Origin: Acidobacteriaceae bacterium
GTDB taxonomy: Bacteria; Acidobacteriota; Terriglobia; Terriglobales; Acidobacteriaceae
Assembly (NCBI GenBank): GCA_003151435.1
Contig: PLXP01000143.1
Span: forward strand, 1 to 43,724
DNA: 43,724 nucleotides
Direction of reading: 5' to 3'
In this document: piece by piece, positions 37,767 through 43,724 of the stretch
Position numbering within the stretch: the first letter of the stretch is position 1
Layout: the number at the start of each line of letters is the position of its first letter
Made by a program: the position numbers and the translations under genes
Notes under the pieces: generated by a model
Database searches by the model: none
What the model was told of the DNA's origin: nothing
What the model saw: the letters and a program-made list of their open reading frames with translations, nothing else

Positions 37767-38455
37767 CGGTCGGCTGCGGGCCCATGAACGGTCTTGTTCT
37801 CAACCATCTCCATGGTGACGCCCTTGCGCTCCCTTACGACTTTGCGAAACACGCCGGACTGCCCGGTCGCCGATTGTTTTTCGTCCCGCATCAGCACCAG
37901 CTTCCCGTCCTCGAAGGCATATTCCTTCGACTCATGGATCAGCCCGGCCGCCCCGCCGCGCTCATAGGTGCTGAGCCGATGCGTCGTCGCGTCGACCTGG
38001 AACATGGGGTAGGTTCCGAGTTCGATAAAGGTGCCGGTTTTTGCGTCAAACAGCCAATACATGGCGTAGGCATTCGCCGCGCCTTTGCGGACCATCAGCA
38101 TCAGGTCCGCCAGCCCATCGAAGTTCAAATCGACTCCGCCAAAAAAGAACTGGTCGCCTTCGTCAAGCGGTTCCATTCCAGTAACGTGCAGGTGCTGCAA
38201 GAGCTTAGAGTCTTTGGCGACATCGATGGCCTCGACGATGCGTCCCTCCGGCCCGCTTTTCAACGCGAAGGTGAACGAATAGACGCCCGCAGTCCCACCC
38301 ACGGGAACGGTGCATGGCTGGCAATTGTCGACATAGGACGGGCTGGCGGATTGGCCGAGCGCGAAGGGCGCCAACAGGATTGCGGCCGCACACAGAAGAA
38401 GCAGCGGCACAATCCGCCCCTGCGCGGGTGCAGGCGCTCCGCAACCTGGTCTCAT
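37763..38455 (-). CDS. Exported XAC2610-like protein, predicted immunity protein
   Basis: A 230-residue protein from ATG 38453-38455 (GGAAGG upstream) with a signal peptide (VPLLLLCAAAILLAPFALGQ). The mature part has the XAC2610-family core: GGVDLNFDGLADLMLMVRKG (calcium-loop-like DxNxDG), AYAMYWLFDAKTGTFIELG, FQVDATTHRLSTYERGGAAG and EYAFEDGKLVLMRDEK. In Xanthomonas citri XAC2610 is the periplasmic inhibitor of the GH19-like effector XAC2609. Here it lies 16 bases after a GH19 gene on the same strand, so the pair is likely an effector with its immunity protein. Its stop codon lies in a mobile palindrome. Confidence 0.82.
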   Translation of the reverse strand: MRPGCGAPAPAQGRIVPLLLLCAAAILLAPFALGQSASPSYVDNCQPCTVPVGGTAGVYSFTFALKSGPEGRIVEAIDVAKDSKLLQHLHVTGMEPLDEGDQFFFGGVDLNFDGLADLMLMVRKGAANAYAMYWLFDAKTGTFIELGTYPMFQVDATTHRLSTYERGGAAGLIHESKEYAFEDGKLVLMRDEKQSATGQSGVFRKVVRERKGVTMEMVENKTVHGPAADR

Positions 38456-38471
38456 CGCCTTCCGCGAATCT

Positions 38472-39260
38472 CTAGGCCTGAAGAAGACACTTGGCTCGCC
38501 GCAGATGCGCCGCCCGATCGGGTAGCCCATTCGTTCCTCCGTTGATCTTGATGGTAATGGCCTTTAGATCGTCCAGATCAGCCAGCGCATTCAATCTATG
38601 TGTGGCCCAGAACCAGCAGGATACATCCACGGCCAGGTTGGAGTCGGTGGCGATGAGCGTGTAGTTCGGCGCGGTCACATAGTCTTGCTTTCTGGCCTTG
38701 CCATAGGCCACATAATTGGCGCGGCCGGTGAGCTGCATCAGCCCCCTGCCTTTGAAGCGCGGACCATCGCCCTTTTCCGTGTTCCCCAGGTCGATCCGTC
38801 CCTCGTATTCTTTGCCGCTGGCGATCTCCTCGCTGTACAGCAGGTCCTCGCTTTCGGTCCCCAGCTGCGCCAGAAAATGCGCCTTGCGGAGAGGCGTATT
38901 GATTTCACTGTTCGGCATCATGGTGACGAGAGGCTGGTAATACTTGTTCAGGACTCGAGCCGTGGCTTGCAGCATGATGCCGTGCAACTTGTCCTGGCTG
39001 AGGCCCGAGGTCATTCCGGAGTGAAGCGCCTGGAGCGTGCGCCCGTTGGGGTCGATCTTGCCGTCGGGATGGTCCATCAGCAGAACGCGACGTTGATATT
39101 CCTTGATCATGTCCAGCGTCTGCATCCCGAGCCGTCCGTCCACGATCAGAGGGCTGTAGGGAATGAGGCGCCCCAGATTCTCGTTCAAGAGAACCTGGAC
39201 CAGGAGCACATCGGAGGAGTGATTCACTCCATGGACGCCGACCGAGTGCGTGATGCACAT
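38472..39260 (-). CDS. GH19 muramidase-like protein with peptidoglycan-binding domain
   Basis: A 262-residue protein from ATG 39258-39260 behind GGGAG. Residues about 8-82 are a peptidoglycan-binding-like domain ending PDGKIDPNGRTLQALHSG. Residues about 85-262 are a GH19 lysozyme/chitinase fold: AHFLAQLGTESEDLLYSEEI gives the predicted acid Glu 136, KEYEGRIDLGN the second Glu (151/153), and FKGRGLMQLTGRANYVAYGK the substrate-cleft block. No signal peptide is seen, so export would need another route such as a contact-dependent system or lysis. The architecture matches antibacterial cell-wall effectors. No XVIPCD-type secretion tail can be recognised. Confidence 0.85.
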   Translation of the reverse strand: MCITHSVGVHGVNHSSDVLLVQVLLNENLGRLIPYSPLIVDGRLGMQTLDMIKEYQRRVLLMDHPDGKIDPNGRTLQALHSGMTSGLSQDKLHGIMLQATARVLNKYYQPLVTMMPNSEINTPLRKAHFLAQLGTESEDLLYSEEIASGKEYEGRIDLGNTEKGDGPRFKGRGLMQLTGRANYVAYGKARKQDYVTAPNYTLIATDSNLAVDVSCWFWATHRLNALADLDDLKAITIKINGGTNGLPDRAAHLRRAKCLLQA

Positions 39261-39378
39261 AGGGAATCTCCCTCTCTGTTCGCTGTACAACGCGTTGCCC
39301 CGGTCGTTGAAAACAGGGGCCAGTGCTTCGGGGTGAGCGCGGCCAGTGTAGGTTTGTCCGGGCCGGATGTCAATCGGT

Positions 39379-40662
39379 TTAAACGGCCCGTCCGGCAGCA
39401 ACCGCGGAAGCCCATGCCCACTGGAAGTTGAACCCGCCCAGGTGGCCCGTCACGTCCACCGCCTCGCCGATGAAAAACAATCCCGGCACCGATCGCGCCT
39501 CCATGGTCCGGGCCTGCAGGTCGTCGGTGTCGACGCCGCCCGCGGTGACCTCGGCCTTCTCAAAACCCTCTGTCCCCACCGGATGAAACTCCCACCGGCG
39601 CAGCTCTCGTTCGCGGGCTTCCAAAGCCGCGTTGGTCCAGCCCGCGGGCGCTGCCTCCCCGGCCAGAAAGGCCGCCAGCCGCTGCGGCAGCACCGCCCGC
39701 AATGCCTGTTTGAGCGCGGCCTTGTCGCGCCGTGAGCCCTTCGCCAGCAGAGCCGCCAACACGCCCGGCCCCGTCGCATCGGGTGCAAAATCCAAGGTCA
39801 GCGCCCCGCCCGGCCGCCAGTATGAGGATGCCTGCAGCACCGCCGGGCCGCTGAGCCCGCGATGCGTCACCAGCATCTTCTCCCGGAATCGCACGACGGG
39901 GAACCGCACGACGGGGAATTGCGCGCCGGGCTTGCCGTTCTCCCCGCCGGCTTCGGCCACCACGTCCGCCGCGACGCCGGCCAGTTGTGTCCAGCGGGCT
40001 TCCGGGCCGCCCAGCACCAGCGGCACCAGCGCCGGCCGCGGCTCAATCACACGCAGCCCGAACTCCCGCGCCAGCTCGTAGCCCAGCCCCGTGGCCCCCA
40101 GCTTGGGGATGGAAAGGCCGCCCGTGGCCACCACCAATGCCGAAGCTTTGAATTCGCCCGCCGAGCACGCGACGCGAAACTCGCCGGCGCTGGCTTCCAC
40201 CTCGATTCCGCGGGCGTTCAGCACCAGCTCCACGCCGCCCAACTCGCACTCCGCCAGCAGCATGTTGAGAATCTCGTGAGCCGAACGATCGCAGAAAAGC
40301 TGTCCCAGCGTCTTTTCGTGCCACGTGATCCCATACCGCTCCACCAGTTCGAGGAAGTGCCGCGGCTGGTAGAGCGCCAGCGCCGATTTGGCAAAATGAG
40401 GATTGTTCGAAATAAACCGGTCGGCCCCGCAGTGCAGATTGGTGAAGTTGCAGCGCCCCCCGCCAGAGATGAGAATCTTGCGCCCGGGCTGCGCATTGTG
40501 GTCAAGCAGCGCCACCCGCCGCCCGCGCTGCCCCGCCACCGCCGCGCACATCAGCCCCGCCGCTCCAGCGCCGAGAACGACGACGTCGAATGCGCGCACA
40601 CCGGTTGCGCGCAAAGTTGAATCGCCTGTTTTGTGTTCGCGACCTGCGGCCGGCTGAGACAT
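39379..40662 (-). CDS. HI0933/BaiN-type flavoprotein
   Basis: A 427-residue FAD protein from ATG 40660-40662 (GGAG upstream). FDVVVLGAGAAGLMCAAVAG is the dinucleotide-binding fold. The family signature GRKILISGGGRCNFTN follows. VVATGGLSIPKLGATGLGYE is the second nucleotide segment. The C-terminus has FIGEAVDVTGHLGGFNFQWA, which closes the FAD site. Members reduce unsaturated compounds, including BaiN in bile-acid metabolism, but the substrate is unknown here. A 15-base tandem duplication gives the repeated FPVVRFPVVRF. It shares no operon with the neighbours. Confidence 0.92.
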   Translation of the reverse strand: MSQPAAGREHKTGDSTLRATGVRAFDVVVLGAGAAGLMCAAVAGQRGRRVALLDHNAQPGRKILISGGGRCNFTNLHCGADRFISNNPHFAKSALALYQPRHFLELVERYGITWHEKTLGQLFCDRSAHEILNMLLAECELGGVELVLNARGIEVEASAGEFRVACSAGEFKASALVVATGGLSIPKLGATGLGYELAREFGLRVIEPRPALVPLVLGGPEARWTQLAGVAADVVAEAGGENGKPGAQFPVVRFPVVRFREKMLVTHRGLSGPAVLQASSYWRPGGALTLDFAPDATGPGVLAALLAKGSRRDKAALKQALRAVLPQRLAAFLAGEAAPAGWTNAALEARERELRRWEFHPVGTEGFEKAEVTAGGVDTDDLQARTMEARSVPGLFFIGEAVDVTGHLGGFNFQWAWASAVAAGRAV

Positions 40663-40736
40663 AGCTCCATTCTCGCCCAACCGCCTGCCGGAACCTCTGC
40701 GATGCAGGTCCGTAGCTTCGAAGAGTCTACGGGGCA

Positions 40737-40884
40737 TACACAGGCTGCGGAAAAACCAAATCCGGAGGGAGGCGGGGGTTTTAACCCCCGCATAAAGCCA
40801 AAAGAAACAATGCGGGCTTTAGCCCCGGAGGAATGCTTTTCGCCGATTGAACGCGAAAGCAGGCTTTTTTCCGCAGCCTGTGTA
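40737..40884. repeat. Palindromic element, family B, copy 2 with perfect 19-base TIR
   Basis: 148 bases bounded by TACACAGGCTGCGGAAAAA (40737-40755) and its exact reverse complement (40866-40884). Internal GCGGGGGTTTTAACCCCCGC and GGGCTTTAGCCC make further hairpins. It is about nine-tenths identical by eye to 7177-7322. It holds no open frame and looks like a miniature transposon. It fills most of the spacer between the flavoprotein and the TPR gene. Confidence 0.85.
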
Positions 40885-40891
40885 GAGCCTC

Positions 40892-40933
40892 AAAAAAAAT
40901 GCGCCTCGCATTCGGTTCACCACGCGAGGCGCA
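40892..40933 (-). terminator. Rho-independent terminator of the TPR gene
   Basis: On the minus strand a perfect 10-base stem, TGCGCCTCGC paired with GCGAGGCGCA, is followed at once by eight T residues. It lies 37 bases after the TPR gene's TAA stop, a textbook intrinsic terminator. Confidence 0.88.
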
Positions 40934-40970
40934 GAAGTCAATTCAGGAGGTGTGTCAGTAGTTACGCTAT

Positions 40971-41720
40971 TTAACGCTTGATGATCTTCGCCAGCCGCGG
41001 ATCATCCCACAGGGCCGCAAACGCCTCATCGGCGTACACCTTGTGCAGATCGGCGAAGTGGCCATCCCTGGCGCGCTGCAAATACACCAGGGCGCCTTCA
41101 AGATTGCCCCGTTTCGCATACGCCCGCGCGATGGTGTACGACACACGGGCGCGCTGTTCCGGCGTGCTGACATGGGCAACCACTCCCTCGGGATTGCTGG
41201 TCAGGATGTCCGCGTCAAGCTCCAGGGCGCGCGCATACTCCGTCATCGCTCGGTCCATTTCGCCCAGGCCCGCCCACGACTCCGCCATGTTCAAGTGCGC
41301 GGAGGCATTCGTCTCTTCCAGCGCCAGCGCCTTTTTCAGGTACTTGATCGCGGGATTGTACTTGCGATCCATGCACGCCACCGCGCCCAGGTTGTTGAGC
41401 GCCGCCACGTTGCGCGGATCGTACTTCACCGCCTGGCTAAAGTGCTTGCGCGCCGGTCCCCGATCGCCAAGCTGGAGTTCGGCAACGCCGAGCTTGTTGT
41501 ACAGCCTGGAATTCTGGCCAGTCGCCCGCAGCGCGCTCTGATAATAGAAAATCGCCTCACTGTACTTGTCGTGAAGCCGAGCCAGGTCACCTTTCAGTTC
41601 AGAGGTCTTGGCAGCCTCAAGACTGTCCGTCCTGGGCACAACCGCAAGTCCGTTTCCCTCTGCCATGGCCACCCCCACCGTCATGCTCATCGCCATTAGC
41701 GTCATCGCAAGTCCTTTCAT
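40971..41720 (-). CDS. Exported TPR-repeat protein
   Basis: A 249-residue protein from ATG 41718-41720 with GAGGG upstream and a signal peptide ending VGVAMA. Residues about 35-195 hold roughly five tetratricopeptide repeats (for example SRLYNKLGVAELQLGDRGPA, NVAALNNLGAVACMDRKYNP, ASAHLNMAESWAGLGEMDRA). TPR proteins form protein-protein contacts. The periplasmic or outer-membrane location is inferred from the signal peptide. No partner can be named. Confidence 0.87.
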   Translation of the reverse strand: MKGLAMTLMAMSMTVGVAMAEGNGLAVVPRTDSLEAAKTSELKGDLARLHDKYSEAIFYYQSALRATGQNSRLYNKLGVAELQLGDRGPARKHFSQAVKYDPRNVAALNNLGAVACMDRKYNPAIKYLKKALALEETNASAHLNMAESWAGLGEMDRAMTEYARALELDADILTSNPEGVVAHVSTPEQRARVSYTIARAYAKRGNLEGALVYLQRARDGHFADLHKVYADEAFAALWDDPRLAKIIKR

Positions 41721-42072
41721 GGTTCCCTCTCTCTCCGAAGGGCAGTTCGTTCAAGTGGTCCGGTGCTGCTGCCGCCAGCCGCGATCTGCTCTCAACCTCG
41801 ATTCCAAGTAGAGGCTTTGCCGCAACAAGTCCACAACGCTATACCTGCTACTTCCCCGTTGCGCCGCCGTTAAGCCTTCATGCAGGGCAGCGCAAACCTC
41901 GCCGCTGCAGCAACTTGCGAGGTGGGTTAACCGGCCTGTTTGGGCTTCGCCCCACGCGCGGACGGGGGTTAAATCGCCGTTACACCGCTCTTTTCGCCCG
42001 ATTGCTACACCGTTAAACCGCAATGCAACAAATCAATGGCGCTAACATACAATCGGTTCGAAGATAAGCATC
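41721..42072. other. 352-base divergent spacer with GTTAA boxes
   Basis: No gene seen. Four related boxes recur: CCGTTAAGCC (near 41867), GGTTAACC (41935-41942, a perfect palindrome), GGTTAAATC (near 41968) and CGTTAAACCG (42011-42020). They may be a binding site for a regulator of the divergent TPR and winged-helix genes. Confidence 0.35.
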
Positions 42073-43620
42073 ATGATGCTGGCAAGCCCAGAATCGATCG
42101 GCCTCGAAGCGCAGCGCGTTGAACTGGAAGCGGTGCTTCAGTCGAAGAACTTCGCCCGTGCGCCCACACTCGCGCATCTGCTGTACTATCTGTGCGAAAC
42201 GCTGTTTGCCGGCAAGGCCTGCGAGATCAAGGAGTACTCCATTGGAACGGAGGTCTTCCATCGCGGCCCATCCTTCGACCAGGATTCCGACTCCATCGTG
42301 CGCGTCGAGGCCAACCGCCTGCGCAAGCGCCTGGCCGAGTATTACGCCGGCGAGGGAGCCTCCCACGCGCTCCACATCACCATCCCGCTGGGACAATATG
42401 TACCGGAGTTTGAACTGTGCGCTCCTCAACTCGCGCCGCCGGGACTTGTCCTTCCGCCCGCGGCCCCGATCCCCACGCCGCCCCGCTGGAAGCAACTGCT
42501 TTCGCATCGTTGGGCGCTGGGTCTGATTGCCGCGCTTGCGATTCTCATGATTGCGGTGGGGTCGGTTCGCTTCTTTGTGAGGCGGCAGAAGCCGCCGGCG
42601 CAATTAGCCACCGCAGCTCAGCCGCTCGCGCTGGCCGCAGACGCGCAAGTGGGTCCACCCGTCGGCGAAGAGGTTCGGGTTCTCGCGGGCGCCGGACGCA
42701 GCTTTGTGGACCATGCCGGCAAACTATGGAGCGCCGATGCGTGGTTTACGGGCGGCACAGCCGTCAAGAGCACGGTGCAGTACATCTGGCGCACCCAGGA
42801 CCCGGACTTCTACCGCACCAGCCGACAGGGCGAGTTCCGTTACGACATTCCCCTCAAGAACGGCATCTACGAGCTGCGCCTCCATTTTGCCGAGACCGTC
42901 TACGGTCCGGAGTCCACAGGCACGGGCGGCGAAGGCAACCGCATCATGTCGGTCCGCGCCAACGGCAAACCGCTGCTGAACCACTTCGACGCCGTGGCCG
43001 ATGCCGGGGCCAGCCGCACCGCCGACGTGAAGGTATTCCCAGATGTGTCGCCCGCACACGACGGCCAACTGCACCTGGAGTTCGCGGCGGAGAACGGCAA
43101 ACAGGCCATTCTTTCGGCTATCGAGATTCTGCCCGGCATCAAGGGCCACATGCGGTCCGTCCGCCTGCTGGCCCGCCAAACACCGTACTACTCCAACGAC
43201 AGCCACTGGTGGAGTCCCGACAGCTACTTTGAAGGCGGCCAGCTTGCCGCCTACACCACGCCTGTCACGGGCACCGACGATCCCGAACTCTACGAAGCCG
43301 AGCGGTGGGGCAATTTCTCCTACGCCATCCCGGTGTCTCCCGGCAGATACGCCGTGGCGCTCCACTTCGCAGCCCGCCACGGAGACTGGCCGTCTCCCAC
43401 CTCCGAGGGCAAGACCGCCGTAGCCCACATCTTCAACGTGTTTTGCAACGGCAAGGTGCTGCTTGAGAACTTCGACCTCGCCAAGGAAGCGCGCCAGGTC
43501 GACGTAGTCATCCGCAAGGCCACCGGCCTCGAGCCCAACGCGCAGGGCAAGCTGTTCTTGAGTTTCGTTCCCGTCGAAGGCTATGCCACCGTCACCGGCA
43601 TCGAAGTCGTTCCGCAGTAA
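42073..43620 (+). CDS. Winged-helix / transmembrane / double-malectin protein
   Basis: A 515-residue protein from ATG 42073 (a second ATG follows at 42076). Residues about 10-115 form a winged-helix domain of the type common in acidobacteria (LLYYLCETLFAGKACEIKEY, SIGTEVFHRG, IVRVEANRLRKRLAEYYAGE, ITIPLGQYVPEF). A membrane helix lies at about 150-172 (ALGLIAALAILMIAVGSVRF). Two malectin-like domains follow (about 190-355 and 360-515) with GEFRYDIPLKNGIYELRLHF and GNFSYAIPVSPGRYAVALHF as the matching strands. It reads as a sensor that binds a sugar outside and regulates DNA inside, by analogy with ToxR/CadC-type proteins. The ligand and target are unknown. Confidence 0.85.
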   Translation: MMLASPESIGLEAQRVELEAVLQSKNFARAPTLAHLLYYLCETLFAGKACEIKEYSIGTEVFHRGPSFDQDSDSIVRVEANRLRKRLAEYYAGEGASHALHITIPLGQYVPEFELCAPQLAPPGLVLPPAAPIPTPPRWKQLLSHRWALGLIAALAILMIAVGSVRFFVRRQKPPAQLATAAQPLALAADAQVGPPVGEEVRVLAGAGRSFVDHAGKLWSADAWFTGGTAVKSTVQYIWRTQDPDFYRTSRQGEFRYDIPLKNGIYELRLHFAETVYGPESTGTGGEGNRIMSVRANGKPLLNHFDAVADAGASRTADVKVFPDVSPAHDGQLHLEFAAENGKQAILSAIEILPGIKGHMRSVRLLARQTPYYSNDSHWWSPDSYFEGGQLAAYTTPVTGTDDPELYEAERWGNFSYAIPVSPGRYAVALHFAARHGDWPSPTSEGKTAVAHIFNVFCNGKVLLENFDLAKEARQVDVVIRKATGLEPNAQGKLFLSFVPVEGYATVTGIEVVPQ

Positions 43621-43724
43621 CGCCGGCACGGACCGAGCAGGCCGCGATCCGGATCGCAACAGCGTTTCTTTCGGCAAATACTCGCGCCGCAAATGCTTCC
43701 AGATGAATATCCATCTTGCTCAGG
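43621..43724. other. Trailing 104 bases, palindrome only
   Basis: No gene is visible up to the window edge. GCGATCCGGATCGC (43644-43657) is a perfect 14-base palindrome 23 bases after the malectin gene stop and may be part of its terminator, but no T run follows. Confidence 0.35.

Noticed and set aside
38205..38444. Alternative frame in the XAC2610-like gene
   Set aside because: The Arg-rich translation overlaps a well-supported exported protein and has no start signal.
40737..40884. Structured RNA or riboswitch from the multiple hairpins
   Set aside because: The terminal inverted repeats, the second dispersed copy and the position after gene ends fit a mobile palindrome better than a cis-regulatory RNA.

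Overview
The window is high-GC bacterial chromosome, most likely from an acidobacterium of the Terriglobia type. The grounds are family-level recognition only: a membrane-anchored winged-helix/malectin regulator, paired DUF3857 proteins, an XAC2610-like protein, and intergenic palindromic repeats that I associate with that group. There is no rRNA or tRNA gene to confirm the placement.

Region 1 (about 1-12,850, all minus strand) is the head-gene end of a prophage or phage-derived locus. In transcription order it holds a small basic protein, a 1,463-residue beta-helix fibre-like protein that carries a Sec signal peptide, the large terminase, a HipA-like kinase with a DUF3037 protein, the portal, a prohead protease, a coiled-coil protein and the start of the major capsid gene, cut by the window edge. 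The HipA-like/DUF3037 pair is cargo dropped between terminase and portal. The spacers contain several different word-like repeats that form long-range inverted repeats. No integrase, lysis or tail-assembly gene is visible.

Region 2 (13,092-21,945, plus strand) is housekeeping: an isoaspartyl peptidase, a small membrane protein, a Maf nucleotide pyrophosphatase, two adjacent exported DUF3857/transglutaminase-like proteins (the first has lost its catalytic residues, the second keeps them), an Old Yellow Enzyme-type reductase, a MerR regulator and a helix-hairpin-helix lipoprotein.

Region 3 (22,174-29,383) is a tripartite heavy-metal RND efflux operon (outer membrane channel, lipoprotein adaptor, CzcA-type pump), preceded by a small Cys/His-containing membrane protein and followed by an exported protein of unknown function.

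Region 4 (29,717-37,454) has a UvrD/PcrA helicase with an unusual acidic insertion, a divergent LrgA/LrgB pair, a Phd/PIN toxin-antitoxin module with strong upstream palindromes, a divergent TetR/MFS exporter pair with a visible operator, and a LOG-family phosphoribohydrolase.

Region 5 (37,763-43,620) has a two-gene unit of a GH19 muramidase-like protein and an exported XAC2610-like protein, resembling the Xanthomonas XAC2609/XAC2610 effector/immunity pair. It is followed by a BaiN/HI0933-type flavoprotein, a TPR protein with a clear terminator, and the winged-helix/TM/double-malectin protein.

Two families of short palindromic mobile-looking elements are dispersed between genes: one bounded by CTAG (three copies, two of which end exactly on a neighbouring gene's TAG stop codon) and one of about 148 bp with a perfect 19-bp terminal inverted repeat in one copy.
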